NCBI GenBank assembly: GCA_031371615.1
Contig: JANMJY010000104.1
Location: forward strand, 1-15,089
Reading direction: 5' to 3'
Source of the DNA: Gaiellasilicea sp031371615
GTDB lineage: Bacteria; Actinomycetota; Thermoleophilia; Gaiellales; Gaiellaceae
Length of the DNA: 15,089 bases
Each line of letters opens with the position of its first letter. The stretch's first letter is position 1. The translations under genes were made by a program, and so were the position numbers. Positions 1-7,555 of this stretch are shown here, piece after piece. The notes beneath the pieces are model-generated. The model saw nothing but the letters and a program-made list of their open reading frames with translations. It made no database searches and had not been told where the DNA came from.

Positions 1-2
1 AC

Positions 3-35
3 GCGACCGAGCCGGAGGCGAGGGAGGCCGCTTGA
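3..35 (+). CDS. C-terminal tail of an upstream gene, probably a MoxR-type AAA ATPase (partial)
   Basis: A plus-strand frame runs in from the window edge and stops at TGA 33-35, giving a short Glu/Ala-rich tail (ATEPEAREAA). The TGA overlaps the TTG start of the DUF58 gene as TTGA, the same junction used throughout this operon, so a co-transcribed upstream gene is likely. DUF58 and VWA genes of this kind usually follow a moxR ATPase gene, so MoxR is the best guess. That identity rests on context alone, because no domain is visible. Confidence 0.4.
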   Translation, partial: ATEPEAREAA

Positions 36-961
36 GGGTGGCGCCCGAGGCGACAGCACGCACACCGGACCGGCCGGGACCCGGCCCGCTGCCCGAGACG
101 CTCCTCCGCGCGCTGGATCTGACGATCGGACGCCGGATCGAGGGGATGCTCGCCGGCGACCACCGCTCCTCGATCCTCGGCGCCGGCAGCGAGCTCGCCC
201 AGGTGCGGCCGTACGTGCCCGGAGACGACGTGCGCCGGATCGAGTGGAACGTGACCGCGCGGACGGGCGAGACGCACGTGCGAGTCGACCTCGCAGAGCG
301 CGTGCTCGTGACCTGGCTCGCCCTCGACGTCTCGGCGTCGATGTCGTTCGGCACCTCCGAGCGCCGGAAGGCGGACGTCGCGGAAGGCGTCGCGCTCGCG
401 CTCGGACACCTCGCGAGCCGCCGCGGCAACAGGCTCGGCCTCGTGGCGTTCGGCGACGGAACCTCGCAAGCGATCCCGCCGCGCCAGGGTCGCGCGGGGA
501 TGCTCGGGCTGCTGCTCGCGCTCCGGCGCGAGCCCGTTCTGGACGGCGGCGGCGCGACCTCGCTCGGCGGCGCGCTCCACCTCGTCTCCAAGCTCGCACG
601 GCAGCGCTCGCTCGTCGCGGTCGTCTCCGACTTCCGCGGGCCGCGCGACTGGCGGCCGCCGCTGCTACAGCTCGCCGGCGGCCACGACGTTCTCGCGGTC
701 GAGATCCGCGACCCGCGCGAGGAGACGCTGCCGAACGTAGGCGAGCTGCGGCTCGTCGATCCCGAGACCGGACGGCAGCTGCGCGTCGACACGGCCAGCA
801 GCCGTCTGCGCGAGCGCTTCGCCGCCGCGGCAGCTGCCGAGCGCGCCGAGGTCGCACGCGAGTTGAGCTCGCTCGGCGTCGCGCACGTCGTCCTCTCCAC
901 GAAAGGGGACTGGCTGCGGCCGCTCGCCGACCACCTGCGCCGGAAGGGCAGGCGACGGTGA
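32..961 (+). CDS. DUF58 domain protein with a VWA-like MIDAS motif
   Basis: This 309-residue protein has the DUF58 core: a stretch at about residues 46-80 containing VRPYVPGDDVRRIEW followed by an Ala-Arg pair. A VWA-like fold follows. Its MIDAS metal site appears intact: Asp99-x-Ser101-x-Ser103, Thr176 and Asp200 in VVSDF. No signal peptide or membrane helix is evident, so it is probably cytoplasmic. DUF58 proteins sit beside MoxR ATPases and VWA proteins and are thought to act with them in chaperone-like assembly or activation of envelope complexes. The TTG start at 32 is chosen because it overlaps the upstream stop (TTGA) and has an AGGGAGG motif at 21-27. A GTG at 38 is the alternative. 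The 3' end overlaps the next gene by four bases (GTGA). The family is clear; the specific role is not. Confidence 0.88.
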   Translation: MRVAPEATARTPDRPGPGPLPETLLRALDLTIGRRIEGMLAGDHRSSILGAGSELAQVRPYVPGDDVRRIEWNVTARTGETHVRVDLAERVLVTWLALDVSASMSFGTSERRKADVAEGVALALGHLASRRGNRLGLVAFGDGTSQAIPPRQGRAGMLGLLLALRREPVLDGGGATSLGGALHLVSKLARQRSLVAVVSDFRGPRDWRPPLLQLAGGHDVLAVEIRDPREETLPNVGELRLVDPETGRQLRVDTASSRLRERFAAAAAAERAEVARELSSLGVAHVVLSTKGDWLRPLADHLRRKGRRR

Positions 962-1920
962 GCTTCGCCTGGCCGCTGATGCTGCTCGCGCTGCTGGCCG
1001 TCCCGCTGGCGGTCGCGGGCTACGTCCTCCTCGAGCGGCGCCGGGAACGGCAGGCCGCGGTCTTCGCGAGCCCTGCGCTCGTGCCGAATCTTGTCCCCCG
1101 CCGGCCGGGCCGGCTCCGCCACGTCCCCCCTGCGCTGGCGCTGTTGGCGCTCGCCGCACTCGCGACCGGCCTTGCACGGCCGCACGCGACGCTCTCCGTG
1201 AAGCAGGAGCAGGCCACGGTGGTGCTGGCGATCGACACGTCACGTTCGATGGTCGCAACCGATGTGCCACCGAGCCGGCTCGCAGTCGCGCAGCAGGCCG
1301 TGCGGCGCTTCCTCCAGAGGCTGCCGAAGGGATACCGCGTCGGCATGGTCTCGTTCGCACAGTCAGCGTCGACCGTCCTGCCCGCCACCTCGAACCGCGT
1401 CGCCGCCCTCGCGTCGCTGCGGAACCTCCGCACCGGCGACGGCACCGCCCTCGGCGAAGGGATCGCCCGCGCCGTCCAGGTCGCGCAGCGAGTCCCGGCC
1501 GAGAAGGGCAAGAAGCCGCCCGCGTCGATCCTCGTCCTCTCGGACGGGGCGCAGACCCAGGGCGTGCTCACACCGCAACAGGCGGCTCAGCGGGCAAGGA
1601 AGCTGAGGATTCCGGTCTACACGGTCGCGTTCGGGACCGAACAGGGAGTGGTCGAGGTCAAGGACGAGAACGGGTTCACGCAGCGGGTGACGGTGCCGCC
1701 GGACCCGCCGACGCTGCGAAAGGTGGCACAGCTGACAGCCGGCCGCTTCTATGCCGCGCCCGACGGCGACACGCTCAACGCCGTCTACGAGGAGCTCGGC
1801 TCGCGGATCGGCAGCGTCAAGGAGGAGCGCGAGATCACCGCAGCGTTCGCCGCGGGCGGCGCGTTGCTGCTGCTTGCCGCCGGCGCCATCTCCGCCGTCG
1901 CCTTCGGAAGGCTGCCGTGA
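958..1920 (+). CDS. Membrane-anchored VWA domain protein, BatA/BatB-like (first copy)
   Basis: A 320-residue protein with the BatA/BatB layout. There are two hydrophobic segments near the N-terminus (about residues 3-25 and 57-75), a VWA domain (about 86-270) and a C-terminal membrane helix ending in GRLP. The MIDAS is complete: Asp93-Thr-Ser95-Arg-Ser97, Thr163 in GDGTALGEG and Asp196 in LSDG. VWA domains with intact MIDAS bind a divalent metal and mediate protein-protein contacts, here presumably with DUF58 and MoxR partners at the membrane. The same frame is open far upstream, but residues before the GTG at 958 are Arg-rich shadow sequence inside the DUF58 gene. The GTG overlaps the DUF58 stop (GTGA), which fixes the start. 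It is paralogous to the gene at 2627-3589. Confidence 0.9.
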   Translation: MSFAWPLMLLALLAVPLAVAGYVLLERRRERQAAVFASPALVPNLVPRRPGRLRHVPPALALLALAALATGLARPHATLSVKQEQATVVLAIDTSRSMVATDVPPSRLAVAQQAVRRFLQRLPKGYRVGMVSFAQSASTVLPATSNRVAALASLRNLRTGDGTALGEGIARAVQVAQRVPAEKGKKPPASILVLSDGAQTQGVLTPQQAAQRARKLRIPVYTVAFGTEQGVVEVKDENGFTQRVTVPPDPPTLRKVAQLTAGRFYAAPDGDTLNAVYEELGSRIGSVKEEREITAAFAAGGALLLLAAGAISAVAFGRLP

Positions 1921-2630
1921 AACGCGGGCTCCTGCTCGTGCTCCTGCTCGCCGCCGTCTCGGGCACAGGCCCGTCGGCGGCGGACGCCGGCAGCGAATGC
2001 GACGGCCTGGTTGTGTGCATCCCGGTCACGGGGCCGTGGGTGCAGGTGCCCGGTGGCGGCACACCGACCTACTACCAGCTCGCCTGTCCCGGCCGCGGCC
2101 AGGTGATCGGCGGCCTCGACGCCGATCGCGCGGGCCCGCTCGAGCTCTCGTTCCTCGGCACGCTCGGCGGGCCGATCGGCCCGGGCACCACGACCGGCCG
2201 CGCCGCGGTCTTCGTCGCCCGGACGTCGCGGACGCTCTCCGGCTTCAGACCGCTGCTCGGCTGCATTCCCGGCGGGGGCGGCGGTGGCCGCGGCCGAACC
2301 GTGCACGAGCCGACGCGCCGGCTGACCGCAGTCGCGCCACCGGTCGAGGCGACGATCCGGCGCGTCAAGAACGTGCGGCTGAAGGACGTCCAGACGCAGC
2401 GCGTCACTCATGCCTGCCTCGCGGGCGAGCGCCTGCTCGCGTTCTCGAGCGCGGTCGCGTTCCGGACCGCGCGGCCGCCCTCGCTCTCCGCGCTCGGCTC
2501 CGTGCGGGCGACGTCACGCCGCACTGCAGGCGACCGCATCGTCGTCACCGTTCGCTCGGGGACCGCGAGGCCCAAGTCCGTGCGCGTCGAGCTGCAGATC
2601 CACGCGCTCTGCGTGAGAGCACCCAGTTGA
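1917..2630 (+). CDS. Secreted six-cysteine protein of unknown function
   Basis: I do not recognise this 237-residue protein. It begins with a classic signal peptide (MKRG, then a Leu/Val/Ala-rich core, likely cut near ADA at residues 22-24). The mature part has six cysteines (28, 34, 57, 116, 167, 232), enough for three disulfides. It also has a Gly/Pro-rich N-terminal half with a run of six glycines at about 119-124, and a Arg/Val-rich C-terminal half that looks beta-rich. No lipobox follows the signal peptide. Both junctions are four-base overlaps (GTGA at 1917, TTGA at 2627), so it is translationally coupled to the two VWA genes on either side. That suggests an exported partner or substrate of the VWA pair, by inference only. 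Confidence 0.78.
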   Translation: MKRGLLLVLLLAAVSGTGPSAADAGSECDGLVVCIPVTGPWVQVPGGGTPTYYQLACPGRGQVIGGLDADRAGPLELSFLGTLGGPIGPGTTTGRAAVFVARTSRTLSGFRPLLGCIPGGGGGGRGRTVHEPTRRLTAVAPPVEATIRRVKNVRLKDVQTQRVTHACLAGERLLAFSSAVAFRTARPPSLSALGSVRATSRRTAGDRIVVTVRSGTARPKSVRVELQIHALCVRAPS

Positions 2631-3589
2631 GCTTCGCCACGCCGCTGATCCTGCTCGGCCTGCTGCTGCTGCCGCCGCTCGTCCTGCTGTACCGCCGGCT
2701 CCAGGCACGGCCGACCAGGTACGCCGTCCGCTACACGAACCTCGACGTGCTGGCCGGGGTCGTCGACAGCACGCGCTCCTGGCGCCGCCACGTCGGCCTC
2801 GTGCTCTTCCTGCTCGCGCTCGCCACGCTGCTCGTCGGCTTCGCGCGACCGAGCGTGAACCGCCTCGCCGACCGGGAGGAAGCGACGATCGTGCTCGTGA
2901 TCGACGTCTCCGGCTCGATGCAGGCCAAGGACGTCGAGCCGACGCGGCTCGAGGCGGCGCAGAAGGTCGTGCGGGAGTTCCTGAAGGGTCTCCCGAAGCG
3001 CTTCCAGGTCGGCGTCGTCGCGTTCTCTGAGACCGCCGAGGTCGCCGCGCCCGCGACCGAGGACCGACAGCTCGCGGTCGATGCGATCGACTACCTCTAC
3101 CCCCAGCGCGGCACGGCGATCGGCGACGGAATCGCGCGCGGCGTCGAGGTCGCGCGGGCTGCGGACGCCGGGCAGAAGGGCACGGAACGCCCGGCAGCCA
3201 TCCTGCTCCTCTCCGACGGCTCGCAGACCGAGGGCCTGCTGCTCCCCCTGGAGGGCGCTGCGAGAGCCAAGTCCTTCAAGATCCCCGTCTACACGATCGC
3301 GCTCGGCACGCCAGAGGGCGTCGTCGAGTTCAACCGCTTCGGCGGCACGCGGATCATTCCGGTGCCGCCCGACCCGGCGACGCTGCGGCAGATCGCCGCG
3401 ACGACTGGCGGGCGCTTCTACGAGGCCGAGACCGTCGGCGACCTGCGTGAGGCGTACGACAAGATGGGGTCACTCGTGAGCAAGGTCGAGCGCAAGCAGG
3501 AGATCACGTACGGGTTCCTTGCGGGCGGGCTCGCGCTCCTGCTCGCCGCGACGGCCATCGGCGTCGTCACCTTCCCGAGACTGCCGTGA
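2627..3589 (+). CDS. Membrane-anchored VWA domain protein, BatA/BatB-like (second copy)
   Basis: This protein is 320 residues, the same length as the first VWA copy, with the same plan. It has an N-terminal Leu-rich helix (about 4-21), a second helix (about 57-75), a VWA domain and a C-terminal helix ending in PRLP. The MIDAS is canonical: Asp93-Val-Ser95-Gly-Ser97, Thr163 in RGTAIGDG and Asp197 in LSDG. Shared blocks with the first copy, such as IPVYT, PPDP-TLR and GRFY, show a duplication. The TTG start at 2627 overlaps the stop of the secreted protein (TTGA). Upstream residues in this open frame are Arg-rich shadow sequence. The GTG of the following protease overlaps its stop. The pair resembles BatA/BatB of aerotolerance-type operons, but I cannot say which copy corresponds to which. 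Confidence 0.9.
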   Translation: MSFATPLILLGLLLLPPLVLLYRRLQARPTRYAVRYTNLDVLAGVVDSTRSWRRHVGLVLFLLALATLLVGFARPSVNRLADREEATIVLVIDVSGSMQAKDVEPTRLEAAQKVVREFLKGLPKRFQVGVVAFSETAEVAAPATEDRQLAVDAIDYLYPQRGTAIGDGIARGVEVARAADAGQKGTERPAAILLLSDGSQTEGLLLPLEGAARAKSFKIPVYTIALGTPEGVVEFNRFGGTRIIPVPPDPATLRQIAATTGGRFYEAETVGDLREAYDKMGSLVSKVERKQEITYGFLAGGLALLLAATAIGVVTFPRLP

Positions 3590-4668
3590 GGACGGCAGGA
3601 ATCGCGGTGGCGGCGCTGGCGCTGGCTGGCTGCAGCGATAGCAGCAGTAAGACGGCCGCGACGACGACCGTGGCGACCACCTCGACGAGGACGGTGACGG
3701 AGAGCGTCGCCTCGGCCGAGGCGCCCCCGCCGGACACGTCGGGCTCGCTTGCCGACGCTGTCGCCCGCGTGCTCCCCTCCGTCGTCAGCATTCGCACGAA
3801 GACCTTCGGCGGCGGCGCCGGCGAGGCGTCGGGCGTCATTCTCGGCCGCGACGGCCTGATCCTGACGAACAACCACGTCGTCGAGGGGTCGACGAGCGTG
3901 TCTGTCTCCTTCAACGACGAGCGCCACACCAAGCCCGTGCCGGGGACGGTGGTCGGGACCGCGCCCGAGCGCGATCTCGCGGTGATCCGGGTGCGGGTGA
4001 CGGGCCTCGTCCCCGTCCGGCTCGCCCGCTCGTCCGCGCTCAGGCTCGGCGACGCGGTGATCGCGATCGGCTTTCCACTCGGCCTCGGCGGGCCGACGGT
4101 CACCTCCGGAATCGTCTCGGGCCTCGACCGGACGATCGACAGCGAGAACGGGACGCTCACGGGCCTGCTCCAGACCGACGCCGCGATCAACCCCGGCAAC
4201 TCGGGCGGGCCGCTGGTCGATCGCGCCGGACGCCTGGTCGGGATCAACACCGCGGGCGTGCGCGAGGGCAACGCGGAGAACATCGGCTTCGCGATCTCGA
4301 TCGACGGCGCGCTGCCGGTGATCGACCGGATCCGCAAGCAGACGCCGAGCTCGCAGGCCTGGCTCGGGATCGCGTACAGCTCGGTCGACTCGGAGGCCGC
4401 AGCGGTCCAGCTGGGCCTCGACTCCTCGACGCGCGGCGCTGCGGTGACGGTCGTCTACCCGGGCGGGCCGGGAGAGAAGGCCGAGCTTGCCGTCGGTGAC
4501 GTGATCACGGTCGCCGACGACGTCCCCATCAACTCCGCCGCCGACCTGGCCAGGCTGCTCGCGAAGCGCAAGACCGGAGACGAGGTCGACCTCGAGCTGA
4601 TCGACAGCCGGGGGCCGCGAATCGTCACGGTGCAGGTTGTCCTGAGGGCGCCTGGAACCAGGCCGTAG
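3586..4668 (+). CDS. HtrA/DegP-like trypsin family serine protease lipoprotein with PDZ domain
   Basis: This 360-residue S1C-type protease should act outside the cytoplasmic membrane. The N-terminus is a lipoprotein signal with lipobox LAGC (Cys16), then a Ser/Thr-rich linker to about residue 50. The protease domain (about 53-255) shows a full catalytic triad: His97 in TNNHVVEG, Asp130 in ERDLAVI and Ser206 in NPGNSGGPL. A single PDZ domain covers about 270-355, with GGPGEKAEL and GDVI motifs. HtrA proteases degrade or refold damaged envelope proteins. The GTG start overlaps the stop of the second VWA gene (GTGA), making this the last gene of the operon. The stop is two bases from the convergent thioesterase gene, so there is no room for a separate terminator. 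Function as an envelope protease is well supported; a link to the VWA system is inferred from coupling. Confidence 0.9.
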   Translation: MRTAGIAVAALALAGCSDSSSKTAATTTVATTSTRTVTESVASAEAPPPDTSGSLADAVARVLPSVVSIRTKTFGGGAGEASGVILGRDGLILTNNHVVEGSTSVSVSFNDERHTKPVPGTVVGTAPERDLAVIRVRVTGLVPVRLARSSALRLGDAVIAIGFPLGLGGPTVTSGIVSGLDRTIDSENGTLTGLLQTDAAINPGNSGGPLVDRAGRLVGINTAGVREGNAENIGFAISIDGALPVIDRIRKQTPSSQAWLGIAYSSVDSEAAAVQLGLDSSTRGAAVTVVYPGGPGEKAELAVGDVITVADDVPINSAADLARLLAKRKTGDEVDLELIDSRGPRIVTVQVVLRAPGTRP

Positions 4669-4670
4669 CG

Positions 4671-5057
4671 TCAGGGCTGCAAGAGCTCACGGAGCGCTGC
4701 GGGCACGACCACGCTCTCGCTGCGCTTGTAGTCATACGAGACGAGAACGCTCCTCGCCTCGGCGACGACGCGGCCGCCCGAGGCCGTGATCTCGTGCTCG
4801 AGGTCGAAGCTCTTGGTGCCGATCCGCGAGCAGCGCGTGCGCACCTCGACCTCCTCGCCCATGCGGAGCTCCGAGCGGAAGTCGATCTCGACGCGGGCGA
4901 GGATGAAGTCGAGCAGGTCGCCGAGCACGCCGATCCGCGCCTCCTCCAGGTAGGTCGAGTAGACCGCGTTGTTGACGTGGCCCATCGCGTCGCAGTCGCG
5001 GAAGCGGACCCGATCGTTGTGGACCCAGGGGTAGGAGCTCACGCTGCCTTCTACCAT
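4671..5057 (-). CDS. Hotdog-fold acyl-CoA thioesterase (4HBT family)
   Basis: A 128-residue protein, typical for single-domain 4HBT thioesterases, which hydrolyse acyl-CoA thioesters in the cytoplasm. The signature lies at residues 17-30: VRFRDCDAMGHVNN, with Asp23 the likely catalytic Asp. It is followed by the YLEEAR helix and a central beta sheet (VEIDF, EVEVRTR, VVAEARSVLV). I chose the ATG at 5057. A GTG at 5042 is a strong alternative, because AGAAGG lies four bases before it and the protein would still carry the full domain. The open frame continues upstream across the divergent glycosyltransferase gene, but that part is shadow. Its acyl substrate cannot be read from the sequence, and neighbouring genes do not indicate a pathway. 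Confidence 0.87.
   Translation of the reverse strand: MVEGSVSSYPWVHNDRVRFRDCDAMGHVNNAVYSTYLEEARIGVLGDLLDFILARVEIDFRSELRMGEEVEVRTRCSRIGTKSFDLEHEITASGGRVVAEARSVLVSYDYKRSESVVVPAALRELLQP
5052..5057 (+). promoter_or_regulatory. Probable -10 element (TACCAT) of a leaderless glycosyltransferase transcript
   Basis: TACCAT fits the TAnnnT consensus and ends six bases before the GTG at 5064, so transcription would start at or next to the start codon. No convincing -35 is seen at the expected distance. The same six-base spacing recurs at three other starts in this window. Confidence 0.5.
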
Positions 5058-5063
5058 CCCTGC

Positions 5064-5786
5064 GTGGCAGACACGCTCGTCTTCATCCCCGCCTGGAACG
5101 AGGAGGGGAACCTCGCTGCCGTCCTCGACGATCTCCACCGCGAACTGCCGGACGTGGACGTCCTCGTCGTCGACGACGGCTCGACGGACCGCACAGCTGC
5201 GCTGGCGCGAGAGCGCGGCGCCGAGGTGCTCTCGTTCGGCGAGAACCGCGGCCTGCGCGCCGGGATCGCGGCGGGCTACGGCTGGGCGCTCGAGCACGGC
5301 TACGCCTTCTGCGGGCGCGTCGACGCCGATGGGCAGCACCCGGCCCCCGAGTTGCGGCGGCTGCTGGAGCTGGTCCGGTCGGGCGCGTGCGACGTCGCCG
5401 TCGGGTCGCGCTTCGTCAGCGGCCCCGGCTACGCGCCATACCGCTACGAGCCGGAAGGCATCCGCCGGCTGGGCACCGGCCTGCTCCGACGCTCGATGCG
5501 CGTCGCGCTCGGTCACCCGTTCGCGGACGCGACGAGCGGGTTGTACGCGGCCTCGGCGAAAGCGCTGCCGCTGCTCGCCAGGCCGTACGAGAGCGGCGCG
5601 CCCGAGGTCGAGGCCCTGCTGCGGCTGCACGATGCAGGGCTCCGCGTGGAGGAGGTTCCCGTCGACATGCGCGCGCGTGCCGGTGGCGAGTCCAAGCTCC
5701 GCGGCAAGAAGGCGCTCGTACTCGTGATCACGGTGATCGGGACGCTCCTCGGCGCGAAGCGCTTCTGGGGCCGCCGACGTGCCTAG
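5064..5786 (+). CDS. Family 2 glycosyltransferase (dolichol-phosphate mannosyltransferase-like)
   Basis: A 240-residue GT-A fold enzyme that would transfer a sugar from a nucleotide donor, probably to a lipid or glycan acceptor at the membrane face. Motifs run in order: PAWNEEGN at 9-16, VVDDGSTD at 35-42, NRGLRAGIAAGY at 61-72, the metal-binding DAD at 87-89 in DADGQHP, and GSRF near 114. A hydrophobic stretch at about 217-231 before the basic C-terminus could anchor it to the membrane. The open frame extends upstream, but those residues are shadow of the thioesterase gene. The GTG at 5064 is supported by TACCAT six bases upstream and by family alignment starting just before IPAWNE. It overlaps the next gene by eight bases. 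Donor and acceptor are unknown. Confidence 0.88.
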   Translation: MADTLVFIPAWNEEGNLAAVLDDLHRELPDVDVLVVDDGSTDRTAALARERGAEVLSFGENRGLRAGIAAGYGWALEHGYAFCGRVDADGQHPAPELRRLLELVRSGACDVAVGSRFVSGPGYAPYRYEPEGIRRLGTGLLRRSMRVALGHPFADATSGLYAASAKALPLLARPYESGAPEVEALLRLHDAGLRVEEVPVDMRARAGGESKLRGKKALVLVITVIGTLLGAKRFWGRRRA

Positions 5787-6243
5787 ATTGGTCGCCGTGC
5801 TCGGTTACTCCGGGCGACGAGGCGAAGGCATCCACCCCGTTTGCGCGGCCCGGCTCACCGCCGCCGAGTCGACGGCGGACGGAGTCGACGCGGTCCTGCT
5901 CAGCGGCTGGTCGCGGCACCCGGGCCGCCCATCCGAGGCGTCCCTGATGCGGGCCGCGTGGCGAGGACCGGCCGTGCCGCTGCTCGACGACGGCGACGCG
6001 CGATCGACTCTCGGGAATGCGCGGGCGGTGGCTGCGGCCGCGAGGGCGATCGGGGCGACGGAGGTCGTCGTCGTCACCTCGTCCTGGCACCGGCGGCGCG
6101 CCGCGCTGCTCGTGCGTGCCGCGCTCGGCCCGAGTGTGAGGCTCGAGCTCGTGTCCCCCGACCGCCCGGCCCCGCTACACCTGCTGGGCCGCGAGGTCTT
6201 ATGCCTGCTCGCGCTGCCGTTCCAGTTGCGCTCGCTCCGTTAA
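5779..6243 (+). CDS. Short DUF218 (YdcF/ElyC-like) protein
   Basis: A 154-residue protein with the DUF218 order of motifs: an N-terminal strand AVLGYSG, VLLSGW at about 39-44, PSEASLM at 51-57, a DARSTLGNA segment at 73-81 and VVVTSSWHRRRA at 97-108. This is the catalytic-domain core of YdcF, SanA and ElyC proteins, which are linked to envelope or cell-wall precursor processes. It lacks the N-terminal membrane helices of ElyC/SanA, so it is probably cytoplasmic. The GTG start at 5779 lies inside the end of the glycosyltransferase gene (eight-base overlap), implying co-translation. The C-terminus is short, ending soon after a hydrophobic LLGREVLCLLALPF. The biochemical activity of the family is poorly defined, so I assign none. 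Confidence 0.78.
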   Translation: MPRLVAVLGYSGRRGEGIHPVCAARLTAAESTADGVDAVLLSGWSRHPGRPSEASLMRAAWRGPAVPLLDDGDARSTLGNARAVAAAARAIGATEVVVVTSSWHRRRAALLVRAALGPSVRLELVSPDRPAPLHLLGREVLCLLALPFQLRSLR

Positions 6244-6253
6244 GACATAGGCT
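6226..6253 (+). promoter_or_regulatory. Probable leaderless promoter of the beta-helix gene (-35 TTGCGC, -10 TAGGCT)
   Basis: TAGGCT at 6248-6253 ends six bases before the ATG at 6260. TTGCGC at 6226-6231 gives a 16-base spacer and matches the first three bases of a TTGACA box. The -35 lies inside the end of the DUF218 gene and the -10 in a 16-base gap. No ribosome binding site is visible between the -10 and the ATG, which fits a leaderless mRNA. Confidence 0.5.
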
Positions 6254-6259
6254 CAACCC

Positions 6260-7552
6260 ATGTTTTCGCGCTCTGCTGCGGCTCTCGCGTTGGCCTGCCT
6301 CATGGCGCTTGCGTGCGCGGCGAACGCCGGCGCCAAGCCGATCAAACCGACCAAGCCGAAGCCGCGCAAGACCGTGCTCGTCGTCCGCAGCGACGCCCAG
6401 TTCGTCGCGGCGGTGAGGTACTTCCGTCACTCGGGCGGGAAGATCGTGCTACGACCGCACCTGTATCGCTGGCTTATCGTCGGGAAGCGGTCGCGGCGGC
6501 CGCTCCGCATCGTCGGCATGCGGGGCGTCCGGGTCGAGCACGCGCTCTTCTGGGGTGCACGGAACGTCTCGTTCGGACGCGTCACAATCGCGCCAATCCG
6601 CGGCGATGCGCGGGTCACGGTCCGCGGGTCGCGGGACATCGTGCTGCACGACCTCGTCGTCACCGCCCGCGGCACGAGGCGATCGGCGTCGATCCTCGTC
6701 GCCAGAGCTCACGGAGTCACCATCCGGCAGAGCAACTTCATGCACTGCGGCGACCGCGCCCGCGCCTTCACCAACTGCGTGACGCTGTACCGCTGGTCGC
6801 ACCGAGTGCTGATCGAGGACAACCGCTTCCACGACTGCCTCGGCTGCGACTTCATCCACGGGCGCTTCGGCACGCACCTGACGATTCGGCGCAACTCGTT
6901 CGACCGCTCGCTGCCGTGCCACCTGAACACGTACCGGTGCGGGCACCAGGACCTTGTCCAGCTCTTCGCGGGCCGCCATCTTCGGATCGCCGGCAATCGC
7001 TTCGGTGTCTACAAGAACGGTGGCGCCCAGCTGTACCTGACGAACAACGTCGACTACGCGACGGTCGTCAACAACGTCTTCGCCGCCACCGATCCGCGGC
7101 TTCCCGCCTACCGCGCCCACATGGGGATCGTGGTCGGCAGCAACGCCTCGCGGCGCCTCCCGCACTACGCCAAGATCGTCAACAACACGATTCTCTCGGG
7201 TGCGCTGCGCCGCGATGGGTACGCCGGGTCGATCCGGATGAGCTCGAGATACGGCAGCGTCCCGCGCTGGATGCGGCCGATCATCGCGAACAACGTGATC
7301 GCCTTGCTCGAGATGCCAGCGCGCGTGTGCAACGGCTCGCAGCGGTTCATCGCCAACGTCGTCGTCCGCGGGTACACGTGCTCGGGGGCGGATCTGACCG
7401 GGTCGCCCGACCTCGACGGGCGCGGGCGGCCACGGTCGACCTCAGCGGTGATCGACAGCGCGAACGCGCACTACGCCCCGACCCTCGACGCGACGGGACA
7501 CCGGCGGATCGGTCGGCCCGACATCGGCGCCTTCGAGTACGAGAGAGGCTGA
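6260..7552 (+). CDS. Secreted right-handed parallel beta-helix protein
   Basis: A 430-residue exported protein. A signal peptide covers about residues 1-24 and is followed by a Lys/Pro-rich linker (KPIKPTKPKPRK). The rest is a series of short strands and turns typical of pectate-lyase-like beta-helices. Repeated Asn-rich turns (IEDNRFHD, IRRNSFDR, IAGNRFGV, VVNNVFA, IVNNTIL, IANNVIA) mark the rungs. Cysteine pairs near residues 160-230 (HCGD, DCLGCD, PCHLNTYRC) could be disulfides. The C-terminus has RPDIGAFEY, a phrase common at the end of secreted beta-helix proteins. Such proteins bind or cleave polysaccharides, but I cannot pick out a catalytic site. Start: ATG preceded by a leaderless -10. 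It follows a glycosyltransferase and a DUF218 gene, consistent with a surface-glycan role, by inference. Confidence 0.85.
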   Translation: MFSRSAAALALACLMALACAANAGAKPIKPTKPKPRKTVLVVRSDAQFVAAVRYFRHSGGKIVLRPHLYRWLIVGKRSRRPLRIVGMRGVRVEHALFWGARNVSFGRVTIAPIRGDARVTVRGSRDIVLHDLVVTARGTRRSASILVARAHGVTIRQSNFMHCGDRARAFTNCVTLYRWSHRVLIEDNRFHDCLGCDFIHGRFGTHLTIRRNSFDRSLPCHLNTYRCGHQDLVQLFAGRHLRIAGNRFGVYKNGGAQLYLTNNVDYATVVNNVFAATDPRLPAYRAHMGIVVGSNASRRLPHYAKIVNNTILSGALRRDGYAGSIRMSSRYGSVPRWMRPIIANNVIALLEMPARVCNGSQRFIANVVVRGYTCSGADLTGSPDLDGRGRPRSTSAVIDSANAHYAPTLDATGHRRIGRPDIGAFEYERG

Positions 7553-7555
7553 GGC

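Noticed and set aside
4660..4680. A shared terminator between the protease and thioesterase genes
   Set aside because: Only two bases separate the stops, and I see no clear hairpin followed by a T run on either strand.
4671..5630. A long minus-strand extension of the thioesterase
   Set aside because: The extension lies antisense to the glycosyltransferase motifs, and the single 4HBT domain is complete from 5057 or 5042.
6260..6340. The beta-helix protein as a lipoprotein (Cys13 or Cys19)
   Set aside because: The residues before Cys19 (Ala-Leu-Ala) do not fit the usual Leu-x-Gly/Ala-Cys pattern, and an AxA-type signal peptidase site follows at about residues 21-23.
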